Assembly (NCBI GenBank): GCA_030950365.1
Contig: JAUZRQ010000121.1
Span: 1-34,265, forward strand
Source: Candidatus Zhuqueibacterota bacterium
GTDB taxonomy: Bacteria > Zhuqueibacterota > Zhuqueibacteria > Zhuqueibacterales > Geothermadaptataceae
Direction: 5' to 3'
DNA: 34,265 bases
This document shows positions 15,243 through 24,111 of this stretch, one piece after another (the first letter of the stretch is position 1; each line of letters begins with the position of its first letter). Both the position numbers and the translations under genes were made by a program. The notes beneath the pieces were generated by a model. That model was not told where the DNA came from. It made no database searches and saw only the letters and a list, made by a program, of their open reading frames with translations.

Positions 15243-16022
15243 ATGGATGAACGGCAACTCAGGTCCTTGTTACGACAATTTCGGCAGGGCGAGGTCAGTG
15301 AGGCGGAGGCCCTCGAGCAGTTCAAACGCCTGCCCTACGAAGCGCTCGGCTTCGCCACCCTGGATCACCACCGGCATTTGCGGCAGGGATTTCCCGAGGT
15401 GGTTTTCGCGCAGGGCAAAACCGTGAACCAGCTATTGGAAATCACTGACCGCATCCTGCGAAGGCATCAAAGATTGCTCATTACCCGTATTGCTGAAGAT
15501 GCCGCCCAAACCATCCTGCAGACGTTTCCCAAACTTTACCACAATCCCACGGCACACACCCTGGCCACACCAATTGATGAATCCAAACTTCAATCCACAT
15601 ATCGCCTGTTTATCCTGACCGCCGGCACTACCGACATTCCGGTTGCCGAAGAGGCGCGGGAAACCCTGCGCGTCCTCCACCTGGATGCGCAGATGGTGTA
15701 CGATGTCGGCGTGGCCGGCATGCACCGGCTTGCAGCGCACCTACCGGATTTGCAAAACGCGCACGGCATCATCGTTGTGGCCGGGATGGAAGGCGCATTG
15801 GCCAGCGTCATTGGCGGCGCGGTGGCCTGCCCGGTGATCGCCGTTCCCACGTCGGTGGGCTACGGTGCCAGCTTCGGCGGAGTATCGGCATTGCTGACCA
15901 TGCTGAACAGTTGCGCCGCCGGGGTCACCGTGGTGAATATCGACAATGGTTTTGGAGCCGCCTTTGCTATGGCCAGAATGATACAGGCGTTTGACGGCAA
16001 GCAGCAACAGGAGAACCAATAA
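15243..16022 (+). CDS. larB: Nickel-pincer cofactor biosynthesis protein LarB (PurE-like)
   Basis: A 259-residue protein. The N-terminal part (MDERQLRSLLRQFRQGEVS, then LDHHRHLRQGFPEVVFAQGKT) is characteristic of LarB, and residues from about 120 form the PurE/AIR-carboxylase-like domain (LTAGTTDIPVAEEA, GVAGMHRL, VVAGMEGALASVIGG, VPTSVGYGASFGG). LarB carboxylates and hydrolyses nicotinic acid adenine dinucleotide to give pyridinium-3,5-biscarboxylate mononucleotide, the first step to the nickel-pincer nucleotide of lactate racemase and related LarA enzymes. LarC, LarE and LarA are not in this window. The start is set by homology and by the promoter; the upstream SD (TCAGG) is weak. The next gene follows after 14 bases. 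Confidence 0.9.
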   Translation: MDERQLRSLLRQFRQGEVSEAEALEQFKRLPYEALGFATLDHHRHLRQGFPEVVFAQGKTVNQLLEITDRILRRHQRLLITRIAEDAAQTILQTFPKLYHNPTAHTLATPIDESKLQSTYRLFILTAGTTDIPVAEEARETLRVLHLDAQMVYDVGVAGMHRLAAHLPDLQNAHGIIVVAGMEGALASVIGGAVACPVIAVPTSVGYGASFGGVSALLTMLNSCAAGVTVVNIDNGFGAAFAMARMIQAFDGKQQQENQ

Positions 16023-16036
16023 AAAGGGACTGAGGC

Positions 16037-17359
16037 ATGAAACGACGCAAAGTGATCATCATGGGTGCAGCCGGACGCGATTTTCATAATTTCAACGTTC
16101 GCTATCGCGATAATGAGGCGTACGAGGTGGTGGCGTTTACGGCCACGCAGATTCCCGATATCGAAGGCCGCGTTTATCCCGCCAGCCTGGCAGGCAAGCT
16201 GTATCCCAATGGGATTCCCATTCACGATGAAAAAGAGCTGAGCGATTTGATTCGCAAACATGACGTGGATGAAGTCGTGTTTGCCTACAGCGACGTGTCG
16301 CACGAATACGTGATGCACCGGGCGAGTCTTGCCAACGCGGTCGGTGCGGATTTTGTATTGCTGGGCACGCGCGATACCATGTTGCCCAGTCGCAAACCAG
16401 TGGTCTCGGTATGTGCGGTACGCACGGGCTGCGGCAAAAGCCAGACCACCCGCCGGGTGGCGCAGATTCTACGCGACGCCGGTCAAAAGGTTGTGGTGGT
16501 GCGGCATCCCATGCCATACGGCGATCTCGAAAAGCAGGTGGTGCAGCGTTTCGCCACGTATGAAGACATGGACCGTTACGAATGCACCATCGAAGAGCGC
16601 GAGGAGTACGAGCCGCACATTCGCAAAAATACGGTGGTGTATGCCGGCGTGGATTATCAGGCCATTCTGAATCAGGCGCAAGAAGAAGCCGATGTGATTT
16701 TGTGGGACGGCGGCAACAACGATACGCCGTTTTTCAAACCGGACCTGGCGATTGTGGTGGTGGACCCGCTGCGCGCCGGGCATGAGGAACGCTACTATCC
16801 GGGCGAGGCCAACCTGCGCATGGCCGACGTGGTGGTGATCAACAAGGTGGATTCCGCGGCCCCGGAGCATGTGGAGGCCCTGCGCGAGACCATCAACCGG
16901 TTGAAGCCGTCCGCTGAGGTGGTTGAAGCGGCGTCGCCAATATTTGTCGAAGACCCGGAGATGATCCGCGGCAAGCGTGTGCTGGTGGTTGAAGATGGCC
17001 CGACGCTGACGCACGGCGAAATGCTGTACGGCGCCGGCGTGGTGGCCTCGCGAAAATACGGCGCCCGCGAGTTGATCGATCCGCGGCCGTATCTGCAGGG
17101 CACGCTGAAAGAGACGTTTCAAATCTATCCCAACATTCAGAACCTGCTGCCGGCCATGGGCTACGGCGAGCAGCAGATGCGCGATCTCGAGGCGACCATC
17201 AACGCCGCCGAGTGCGATGCGGTGGTGATCGGCACCCCCATCGACCTGCGGCGGCTGCTGAAGCTCAACAAACCGGCCACGCGGGTGACCTATGAATTGC
17301 AGGAAATCGGCTATCCGGGGTTGGACGTCATTTTAAAGGAAAAACTTCAGATCGGCTGA
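16037..17359 (+). CDS. Cyclic 2,3-diphosphoglycerate synthetase-family P-loop protein (COG2403 type)
   Basis: A 440-residue cytoplasmic protein. The first part is a Rossmann-like domain (KVIIMGAAGRDFHNFNVRYRDN). A P-loop RTGCGKS (129-135, K134) follows, then VVVVRHPMPYGDL, ILWDGGNNDTPFFKPDL and VVINKVDSA, which look like switch and NKxD GTPase-style motifs. The family is named after archaeal cDPG synthetase, which joins the phosphates of 2,3-diphosphoglycerate at the cost of ATP, but bacterial members also occur next to carbamate and purine genes. Here it lies between larB and carbamate kinase, so a role other than cDPG formation is quite possible. The ATG is preceded by only a weak GGGACTGAGG. 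Family membership is firm; function is not. Confidence 0.8.
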   Translation: MKRRKVIIMGAAGRDFHNFNVRYRDNEAYEVVAFTATQIPDIEGRVYPASLAGKLYPNGIPIHDEKELSDLIRKHDVDEVVFAYSDVSHEYVMHRASLANAVGADFVLLGTRDTMLPSRKPVVSVCAVRTGCGKSQTTRRVAQILRDAGQKVVVVRHPMPYGDLEKQVVQRFATYEDMDRYECTIEEREEYEPHIRKNTVVYAGVDYQAILNQAQEEADVILWDGGNNDTPFFKPDLAIVVVDPLRAGHEERYYPGEANLRMADVVVINKVDSAAPEHVEALRETINRLKPSAEVVEAASPIFVEDPEMIRGKRVLVVEDGPTLTHGEMLYGAGVVASRKYGARELIDPRPYLQGTLKETFQIYPNIQNLLPAMGYGEQQMRDLEATINAAECDAVVIGTPIDLRRLLKLNKPATRVTYELQEIGYPGLDVILKEKLQIG

Positions 17360-17662
17360 GCCGGAAAGGCTGCGTAACGAGCGCGGCAACCCGGGATTGA
17401 AGACGAATGACCGAAAATCAAAAGGCAAGTCCGCCCGTTTGCCGCGCAGGGCTAAGCGTCGCGCGAGCATCCGCGGAAAACAAAATGGTTGGCAGTTCAA
17501 ATCAACCAGCCGGGGTGATTTCGCAACTCCCGGAAGTTCGCCGCAGGCCATTCCTCTGCAAATGATATCGGGGTGGGGGAATGGCCGCTACGTTTTTTGT
17601 TCACCCCAAAACCGACACAGATGCAAGCCCGAAGACGAGAACACAGCAACCGGAAGGAAGCC
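17360..17662. other. Intergenic region before carbamate kinase
   Basis: 303 bases with no recognisable gene, terminator or consensus promoter. The in-frame upstream extension of the next gene lacks homologous sequence and a ribosome binding site. Confidence 0.5.
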
Positions 17663-18610
17663 ATGAGTCATTCCAAAACGCTGGTGATTGCTCTTGGGGG
17701 AAATGCCATTACACGCGATTCGGAAGAAGGATTCATCGAGCAGCAATTTGCCAACACCCGGCGGGCATTGAAGAGCGTTGCCACGCTGGCCGCGGAGGGT
17801 TTCAATATCGCCCTGACGCACGGCAACGGCCCGCAGGTGGGCAATTATCTGATTCGCATCGAAGAGTCGCGGCATCTGGTGCCGCCGCTGCCACTGAATA
17901 TCATCGTGGCGGATTTGCAGGGCGGCATGGGCTATATGCTGCAGCAGACGCTGCAAAACCAGTTGTGGAGCCGACATATCCAGCGGCAGGTGATCACCGT
18001 GGTGACCCAGGTGCTGGTGGATAAAAACGATCCGTCCATGAGCAATCCCACCAAGTTTGTGGGACCGGCCTTTCCGAAAGACGCCGTGCCGAAATTGCAG
18101 CGCGAACGCGGCTGGCAAATGAAGGAAGATGTCGGGCGCGGATGGCGCCGGGTGGTGCCGTCGCCGCATCCATTGGCGGTGATCGAGCGGGACATCATCC
18201 GTGATCTGGTGCACAACGGCATCATTGCCATTGCCTGTGGCGGGGGCGGCATTCCGGTGATCGAAACCGAAAACGGCCAGTACGAGGGCGTGGAGGGGGT
18301 GATCGACAAGGACCTGGCCTCGGCGGTGCTGGCCAAAGCCATCGATGCCGATGCGCTGTACATCCTGACCGCCGTGGAGCGGGTGGCGCTGAACTACGCC
18401 ACCCCGGAGCAGGTGGAGCTGTCCAGCATGACCCTCGCCGATGCGCGCCAATGGCTGACCGAAGGCCAATTCCCACCGGGCAGCATGGGGCCCAAAATCG
18501 AAGCCGCCATTCAGTTCATCGAGCAGGGCGGCCGGGAATGCGTGATTACCAGCACCGACCGGCTGCTGGAGGCGATTCAGGGCAAGACCGGCACGCGCAT
18601 CAGGGCGTGA
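17663..18610 (+). CDS. arcC: Carbamate kinase
   Basis: A 315-residue amino-acid-kinase-fold enzyme, the normal length. It shows IALGGNAI at the N-terminus, THGNGPQVGNYLIR (substrate/nucleotide loop), ADLQGGMGYMLQQ, the carbamate-kinase-specific SNPTKFVGPAF and GWRRVVPSP, IACGGGGIPVIE, GVIDKDLASAVLA and FPPGSMGPKIEAA. It interconverts ATP plus carbamate with ADP plus carbamoyl phosphate. GGAAGGAAG just before 17663 sets the ATG. No ornithine carbamoyltransferase or arginine deiminase is nearby, so the classical arginine deiminase operon is not indicated. The upstream neighbour, about 300 bases away on the same strand, is the cDPG-synthetase-family gene. Confidence 0.95.
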   Translation: MSHSKTLVIALGGNAITRDSEEGFIEQQFANTRRALKSVATLAAEGFNIALTHGNGPQVGNYLIRIEESRHLVPPLPLNIIVADLQGGMGYMLQQTLQNQLWSRHIQRQVITVVTQVLVDKNDPSMSNPTKFVGPAFPKDAVPKLQRERGWQMKEDVGRGWRRVVPSPHPLAVIERDIIRDLVHNGIIAIACGGGGIPVIETENGQYEGVEGVIDKDLASAVLAKAIDADALYILTAVERVALNYATPEQVELSSMTLADARQWLTEGQFPPGSMGPKIEAAIQFIEQGGRECVITSTDRLLEAIQGKTGTRIRA

Positions 18611-18992
18611 GGCGGTGGGTTGCCTTGGAATAGATGGCTTTGAATCCGATCCCTGCTCGTGGAGTCATGGCGTCAAATCACCCCGAATGGCCTGAATCTT
18701 TGCCGTAAAAATCGTTACCAAAAATTTTGATCGATTTACTTGCGATAATAGCGAAAAGTTTTAAATTATAAAACTTACTTATTGTCGATGGGGCAGGAAT
18801 CAGCAGGACTTACGTTCAAATATTCTTATACGGCTGAATCAGCACGGACCCTAATTTTGGCCGTCTCACCAGGTGCTACAGCCCGACTGGTAAACACGTT
18901 CCGAGCTTGTATGACGTTGCCCGATGCTTTCTCTATTATATGTGTATAAAAAAGCGGTTGGATGCCACTGAACATCAATCGAGGAGGTCGTC
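18611..18992. other. Intergenic region before sucC
   Basis: No gene is seen. An AT-rich inverted repeat (AAGTTTTA 18756-18763, TAAAACTT 18769-18776, 5-base gap) could be an operator, but nothing else supports this. A TATAAA at 18945-18950 has no well-placed -35 partner. Confidence 0.4.
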
Positions 18993-20153
18993 TTGAAGAT
19001 TCATGAATATCAGGCCAAGGAGATTCTGAAGAAATACGGAGTGGCCGTTCCGGAAGGCAAGATTGCCCGCACCCCGGAAGAAGCCGAGGCCATTGCCCGT
19101 GAACTGGGCACGAGCGTTGTGGTGGTCAAAGCGCAGATTCACGCCGGCGGCCGCGGCAAAGCCGGAGGCGTCAAGCTGGCCAAAAGTCCGGAAGAGGCCC
19201 GCGACATCGCCGCCAACATGCTGGGCTCGAAACTGGTAACGCATCAGACCGGGCCGGAAGGCAAGGAAGTGCGGCAGGTGCTGGTGGAGCAGGGATTGGA
19301 CATTGCGAAAGAGTATTACCTCGGTATCGTGCTCGATCGCTCGCGCAGCCAGTTGGTGATCATGGCCAGCACCGAGGGCGGTGTGGAAATCGAAAAAGTG
19401 GCCGCCGAAACGCCGGAAAAAATCATCAAGGAATGGATCGATCCGCTGACCGGTTTGCGGCCGGCCCAGGCGCGCAAGATCGCCTTTGCGCTGGGACTGT
19501 CCGGCGCCACGTTCAAAAATGCGGTGAAATTTTTGCAGGCGCTGTATGAAGCCTATGTGCAGACCGACGCCTCACTGGCGGAAATCAATCCCCTGGTGGA
19601 GACCACCGACGGCCACGTGCTGGCGCTGGACGCCAAAATCAACTTCGATGACAACGCGCTGTTCCGTCATCCGGATTACGCCGAGCTGCGCGATCTGAAT
19701 GAAGAAGAGCCGCTGGAAGTGGAAGCGTCGAAGTACAATTTGAATTACATCAAGCTGGACGGCAATGTGGGCTGCATGGTGAACGGTGCCGGACTGGCCA
19801 TGGCCACCATGGACATCATCAAGCTTGCCGGCGGCGAACCGGCCAACTTTCTGGATGTGGGCGGTGGCGCCAGCGCCGAGACGGTCGAAAACGGCTTCCG
19901 GATCATCCTGTCCGATCCCAATGTGAAAGCCGTGCTGATCAACATCTTCGGCGGCATCGTCCGCTGCGACCGCGTGGCGCGCGGTGTGATCGAAGCGGCC
20001 AAGAATGTGGATATTCACGTGCCGCTGGTGGTGCGGCTGGAAGGGACCAATGCCGAAGAAGCCGCCCGCCTGCTGGATGAATCCGGCCTCGAGTTGCAGG
20101 TGGCCAATTCTCTGGAAGATGCGGCGCAGAAGGTGGTCGCATCGCTGGCGTAA
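18993..20153 (+). CDS. sucC: Succinyl-CoA synthetase (ADP-forming) beta subunit
   Basis: A 386-residue TCA-cycle enzyme subunit, full length. It begins [20 protein letters not shown], has the ATP-grasp motif [21 protein letters not shown], the LAEINPLVE metal/nucleotide segment, [15 protein letters not shown] and [11 protein letters not shown] of the C-terminal domain. The start is TTG at 18993, set by GAGGAGG (18981-18987) and by alignment to the family N-terminus. With SucD it makes succinate and ATP from succinyl-CoA. sucD follows after 66 bases on the same strand. Confidence 0.97.
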   Translation: MKIHEYQAKEILKKYGVAVPEGKIARTPEEAEAIARELGTSVVVVKAQIHAGGRGKAGGVKLAKSPEEARDIAANMLGSKLVTHQTGPEGKEVRQVLVEQGLDIAKEYYLGIVLDRSRSQLVIMASTEGGVEIEKVAAETPEKIIKEWIDPLTGLRPAQARKIAFALGLSGATFKNAVKFLQALYEAYVQTDASLAEINPLVETTDGHVLALDAKINFDDNALFRHPDYAELRDLNEEEPLEVEASKYNLNYIKLDGNVGCMVNGAGLAMATMDIIKLAGGEPANFLDVGGGASAETVENGFRIILSDPNVKAVLINIFGGIVRCDRVARGVIEAAKNVDIHVPLVVRLEGTNAEEAARLLDESGLELQVANSLEDAAQKVVASLA

Positions 20154-20219
20154 ATGGAGCCGTTCATGAAATCAGGTGTGCACAGGAAATCGAGCAAATA
20201 AACATCGCAGGAGGTTATC

Positions 20220-21098
20220 TTGAGCGTTTTAGCCGATAAAAACACGCGACTTCTGGTGCAGGGGATCACCGGCGGTGAAGGTTCGTTTCACACCCGTCAG
20301 ATGATGGAATACGGCACGCGGGTGGTGGCCGGCGTAACCCCCGGCAAGGGCGGCCAGACATTCGACAACAAAGTGCCCATTTTCAATACCGTGGAAGAAG
20401 CCGTGCGCGAAACCGGCGCCAACGCTTCGGTGATTTTCGTGCCGCCGCCGTTTGCGGCCGATGCCATCATGGAAGCCGCGGATGCCGGCGTGAGCCTGAT
20501 CGTGACCATCACAGAAGGCATCCCCACCCGCGACATGATCACCGTAAAAGCGTTTCTGGATAAAAAGGAAACCCGCATGATCGGTCCTAACTGTCCGGGC
20601 ATCATTTCTCCTGGGCAGTGCAAAATCGGCATCATGCCGGGATTCATACACCGCGAAGGCCGCGTGGGCGTGATTTCGCGTTCCGGCACGCTGACCTACG
20701 AAGCCGTGAAGCAGTTGAGCGATCTTGGCATCGGCCAGTCCACCTGCATCGGCATTGGCGGCGATCCGGTTATCGGCACCACGTTTACCGATGCGCTGAA
20801 GCTGTTCAACGAAGACCCGGATACGGACGCGGTGGTGCTGATCGGCGAGATCGGCGGCACGGCTGAGCAGGAGGCCGCGTCGTACATCAAAAGCGAATTC
20901 AAGAAAGCGGTGGTGGCGTTCATCGCCGGACAGACCGCGCCTCCGGGCCGCCGCATGGGCCATGCTGGCGCGATCATTTCCGGCGGCGAGGGCACGGCTG
21001 CGGAAAAGATGGCCGCGCTGAAAGACGCCGGCGCGCATGTCTGCGAAAGTCCGGCGGTCATCGGCAGGACCATGCAGAAGGCGCTGGGCCTGGCCTGA
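20220..21098 (+). CDS. sucD: Succinyl-CoA synthetase alpha subunit
   Basis: A 292-residue subunit of normal length. It shows [21 protein letters not shown] (CoA-binding start), [54 protein letters not shown] and [10 protein letters not shown], whose H248 is the residue phosphorylated during catalysis. The start is TTG at 20220 with AGGAGGT at 20208-20214. It forms an operon with sucC. Confidence 0.97.
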   Translation: MSVLADKNTRLLVQGITGGEGSFHTRQMMEYGTRVVAGVTPGKGGQTFDNKVPIFNTVEEAVRETGANASVIFVPPPFAADAIMEAADAGVSLIVTITEGIPTRDMITVKAFLDKKETRMIGPNCPGIISPGQCKIGIMPGFIHREGRVGVISRSGTLTYEAVKQLSDLGIGQSTCIGIGGDPVIGTTFTDALKLFNEDPDTDAVVLIGEIGGTAEQEAASYIKSEFKKAVVAFIAGQTAPPGRRMGHAGAIISGGEGTAAEKMAALKDAGAHVCESPAVIGRTMQKALGLA

Positions 21099-21125
21099 TC
21101 CAAAAATCGAAAAAGAGAACCCTCA

Positions 21126-21160
21126 GATCCCGGCCGGCTGGGTGTACCGAAGGCCGGATC
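21126..21160 (+). terminator. Possible terminator or processing hairpin after sucD
   Basis: GATCC plus GGCC (21126-21135, one bulged C) pairs with 21152-21160 across a 16-base loop. What follows is AT-rich (ATTATTAATT) but not a T-run. Confidence 0.4.
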
Positions 21161-21221
21161 ATTATTAATTAGGAAGCTGGAAGGAATGATTCACCCCGAT
21201 CAACCAACACAGGAGGCGACA

Positions 21222-21644
21222 TTGGAGCGTACACTGGCTATTTTGAAACCGGATTGCGTGAGTGCTAATAAAATAGGCCGCGTTCTGGATCGCATCGAGC
21301 ACGCGGGATTCAAAATCATCGGCATGAAGATGGTGCGGCTGAACGCCGCGACTGCCGGCAAATTCTATGAGGTGCACAAGGAGCGTCCGTTCTATCTGGA
21401 CCTGGTGCAGTTCATGTCCAGCGATCGCTGCGTGGCGCTGGTTCTGGAGAAAGAGAACGCCGTGGCCGATTTCCGCAAACTCATCGGCGCGACCGACCCG
21501 GCCGAGGCCGAACCCGGCACCATCCGCAAGGAATTTGCCACCAGCAAACAAAACAACATCGTGCATGGCTCGGATTCGCCGGAAAATGCAAAAATCGAAA
21601 TCGGCTTCTTCTTTTCCGAGTGCGAGCTGGTCGAAAACGGCTGA
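21222..21644 (+). CDS. ndk: Nucleoside diphosphate kinase
   Basis: A 140-residue enzyme that moves the gamma-phosphate between nucleoside triphosphates and diphosphates. It opens with [12 protein letters not shown] and has the active-site segment [13 protein letters not shown] with H115, then EIGFFF. The start is TTG at 21222: AGGAGG at 21211-21216 is correctly spaced and the length then matches the family. The longer frame from the ATG at 21186 adds 12 residues with no family counterpart. It lies about 120 bases after sucD; SucCD produces the ATP that NDK distributes, and the two are often close. Confidence 0.96.
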   Translation: MERTLAILKPDCVSANKIGRVLDRIEHAGFKIIGMKMVRLNAATAGKFYEVHKERPFYLDLVQFMSSDRCVALVLEKENAVADFRKLIGATDPAEAEPGTIRKEFATSKQNNIVHGSDSPENAKIEIGFFFSECELVENG

Positions 21645-21651
21645 GTGAGTG

Positions 21652-21683
21652 GGGCCAGGGCGCATGCCGTCTGGCCCTTTTTT
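21652..21683 (+). terminator. Rho-independent terminator of ndk
   Basis: GGGCCAG (21652-21658) pairs with CTGGCCC (21671-21677), with extra GGC/GCC pairing inside, followed by TTTTTT (21678-21683). It begins 7 bases after the stop codon. Confidence 0.85.
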
Positions 21684-22017
21684 CTGGCTTTAAAATGAAT
21701 GGGATTCAGTTTGCTCGGCAATATTGGCCCTGCGAAGGGAACTTTTGGTCGTGGCTGTCGTATGAGTTTGGATTTTATAAAATATGTGCAGCAGCCAATT
21801 CGGTTGCCAGACACGCCGTTGTTTTTGGTCTCAAAATCATTGTTAACCTTCTGAAAAATCACTAAATTATTTTTGTGTATTCGGATAAAACCGCTTCCTG
21901 ATATGATTGCAAAGGGTAAAGAAACTGTACGGTCTCTCATCAAAATGAACACCGTAGCGGTGAATTTCGTTTGTAGTGGCCGGCTTTTCAGGAGCGAGGC
22001 GCTGGCAGGAATTTTAC

Positions 22018-22046
22018 TTGACTTGAATTTCATTTGCTTTTATATT
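22018..22046 (+). promoter_or_regulatory. Strong sigma70-type promoter of the DUF177-rpmF-plsX-fab operon
   Basis: TTGACT (22018-22023), 17 bases, TATATT (22041-22046). The predicted transcript start near 22053 lies past the ATG at 22048, so the ATG at 22078 is taken as the start of the first gene. Confidence 0.75.
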
Positions 22047-22077
22047 CATGACTAATTTTGTCTGTGGTGTTAAGGCC

Positions 22078-22572
22078 ATGAAAATTCGTATCTCTCAGAT
22101 GGAAGAAGGTCACCATACCTTCGTTGAAAGCGAAAACCCGCAAGCCATCGGGCTGGACGATACCAACCGTTTTAGCCGCGATGTGAATATCCGCGTAGAG
22201 GTGGATAAGCGGGGACGCAATTTCTACATTCGGGAAATCATTCACACCAGGGCGCGGTTCGAATGCGATCGCTGCCTGGAGCCATTTGTGCGGGACCTGG
22301 ATGCCGAGTACCGGGTTGTGTACACTTCGGACTCCGAATTTTTGGAACTGGACGAAGATATTCGCTATGTGGCGCCGGACCAGTCGGAAATTGATATCAC
22401 CGAGGATATTCGCGAGTCGGTACTTTTGGCCATTCCCATCAAGCTATTGTGCAAGCAGGACTGCAAGGGGCTGTGTCCCCGCTGCGGTGCAAATCTGAAT
22501 GTGGAATCCTGCACCTGTGCCGAGGATATGATTGATCCGCGGTGGGAAGCTTTGAAGAAACTGTTGCGTTGA
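22078..22572 (+). CDS. yceD: DUF177/YceD-family protein
   Basis: A 164-residue protein of the family encoded before rpmF in most bacteria and linked to ribosome assembly (23S rRNA metabolism). It has FECDRCLEPF (CxxC) in the middle, the acidic DIRYVAPDQSEIDITEDIRE segment, and a second cysteine cluster near the end (CKQDCKGLCPRCGANLN, then CTC), probably binding zinc. The start at 22078 (MKIRISQME) is preferred over 22048 because of the promoter. It is the first gene of the operon; rpmF follows after 53 bases. Confidence 0.92.
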   Translation: MKIRISQMEEGHHTFVESENPQAIGLDDTNRFSRDVNIRVEVDKRGRNFYIREIIHTRARFECDRCLEPFVRDLDAEYRVVYTSDSEFLELDEDIRYVAPDQSEIDITEDIRESVLLAIPIKLLCKQDCKGLCPRCGANLNVESCTCAEDMIDPRWEALKKLLR

Positions 22573-22625
22573 GATAAATCATTGAACGGGTGAACCGCTG
22601 AACGTGAAAGCAAAGGAGTGGAATC

Positions 22626-22808
22626 GTGGCTTTACCAAAACGCAAACAATCACGCTCTCGCAGGAATAAACGCCGTACTCACTGGAAATTGTCACCGTCG
22701 GCTTTATCCGTTTGCAGCAATTGTCGTCAGCCCAAGCTGCCGCACCGGGCGTGTCCGAATTGCGGATACTATGCCGGTCGATCCGTGTTTATTCCGAAGG
22801 AAGCCTGA
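22626..22808 (+). CDS. rpmF: 50S ribosomal protein L32 (bL32)
   Basis: A 60-residue protein with the typical basic start ALPKRKQSRSRRNKRRTHWKL and two CxxC pairs (CSNC, CPNC) for zinc. The start is GTG at 22626, set by AAAGGAG (22612-22618). It sits in its usual place between the DUF177 gene and plsX. Confidence 0.97.
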   Translation: MALPKRKQSRSRRNKRRTHWKLSPSALSVCSNCRQPKLPHRACPNCGYYAGRSVFIPKEA

Positions 22809-23079
22809 TCGGTATTGACTGAGTGACAGGGCTGGCATGCTATCTGCAAAACCTGTGCAAGGTCTGGCAATCTAATCCATTTCCCGCCAATTTGTACTCA
22901 TAATTTTTCGTAACCGATTCCAACAAGCGCAAAAGCCGTTTTTATTTTGGATCGCAACTTTCGCAACGGAATGCAGGCTGAATTTTTTGCGCTGGACGGG
23001 AAATGAGAGGTGGATTTTTTATTTTTGCTGCATCCCTTTTGCGAGGGCTCTGCAGAATTTTAATTGGAGTTGGTTTGAA

Positions 23080-24111
23080 ATGAAAATTGCAGTCGATGCA
23101 ATGGGCGGAGATCACGCGCCTGCCGCCATCGTTCAGGGAGGGCTAGATGCGGCCCGGGTTGCCAACGGAGACTTCGAGGTGGTCTTCGTTGGTGATCAAA
23201 AGCTCATTGAGGAAGAAATTTCGCATCATCACTTCGTCAGCCATTTGCCAATCTCGATCGTCCACGCCCCGGAAAAGATCGAAATGGGGGAATCCCCGGC
23301 GGCAGCGTTGAAGCGCAAACCGGATGCGTCCATTCTGGTATGCCAGCGCTTGCAGCGCGAAGGCAAAGTGCAGGCGGTGGTCAGTGCCGGACACACCGGA
23401 GCGGCCATGGCATCCGCTTTGTTCATTCTGGGACGGTTGCCCGGGGTGCATCGTCCGGCCATCGGCACAGTGTTGCCGGCCAGCCATGGCTTGGTATTCA
23501 TGATCGATGTCGGCGCTAATGTGGATTCCAAACCCAAAAACCTGCAGCAGTTTGCCATCATGGGTTCCATTTTTGTCTCCAAGGTTCTGGGGATTGAAAA
23601 ACCACGTGTCGGGTTATTGAGCATTGGCGAGGAGCCCGGCAAGGGCAACGAATTGGTTCAAGCTTCGTATGAATTGCTTAAGCAAAGCCCGGTGAATTTT
23701 GTGGGCAATGTCGAAGGCCGGGATATTCTAAAAAGCGTTGCCGATGTGGTGGTGTGTGATGGATTCGTAGGAAATATCCTGCTGAAATTTGCCGAAAGCG
23801 TGGGCGGCATCTATAGTTTGTACATGCGCCGTCAAATCGGCAAGAAGATCCTTTCCAATATTGGGGCATTTCTTTTGAAACCTACGTTTAGAGGATTGAA
23901 GAAAATCTGGAGTTATGAGGAATATGGAGGTGCTCCGCTTCTGGGTGTGAACGGTGTGGTGATTATCGGGCATGGAAGTTCCACGCCGAGGGCCATCATG
24001 AACGCCATTCTGGAAGCGGCAAAAATGGCCCAGAGTCAGATGAACGAAGAAATCAAACGGGAGATGCAACAATTAAATGGAGTCAAAGTTGTCGCCCAAG
24101 AAACCGAATAG
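23080..24111 (+). CDS. plsX: Phosphate acyltransferase PlsX
   Basis: A 343-residue enzyme making acyl-phosphate from acyl-ACP for phospholipid synthesis. It begins MKIAVDAMGGDHAPAAIVQG and has SAGHTGAAMASALFILGR, DVGANVDSKPKNLQQFA, LLSIGEEPGKGNEL, DVVVCDGFVGNILLKF and the C-terminal YGGAPLLGVNGVVIIGHG. The ATG at 23080 is chosen by homology, with GGAG at 23065-23068; the in-frame extension to 22987 has no family counterpart. Its end overlaps fabH by 35 bases. The 271-base gap before it shows no clear terminator, so read-through from rpmF is likely. Confidence 0.96.
   Translation: MKIAVDAMGGDHAPAAIVQGGLDAARVANGDFEVVFVGDQKLIEEEISHHHFVSHLPISIVHAPEKIEMGESPAAALKRKPDASILVCQRLQREGKVQAVVSAGHTGAAMASALFILGRLPGVHRPAIGTVLPASHGLVFMIDVGANVDSKPKNLQQFAIMGSIFVSKVLGIEKPRVGLLSIGEEPGKGNELVQASYELLKQSPVNFVGNVEGRDILKSVADVVVCDGFVGNILLKFAESVGGIYSLYMRRQIGKKILSNIGAFLLKPTFRGLKKIWSYEEYGGAPLLGVNGVVIIGHGSSTPRAIMNAILEAAKMAQSQMNEEIKREMQQLNGVKVVAQETE

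Larger units (their letters stand above)
21645..22077. other. Intergenic region between ndk and the fatty-acid cluster
   Basis: It holds the ndk terminator (21652-21683) and the promoter of the next operon (22018-22046). Nothing else is recognised in the AT-rich middle. Confidence 0.6.

Noticed and set aside
17490-17515. GGTTGGCAGTTCAAATCAACC resembling a tRNA T-arm
   Set aside because: The stem-loop is not flanked by acceptor, D-arm or anticodon sequences.
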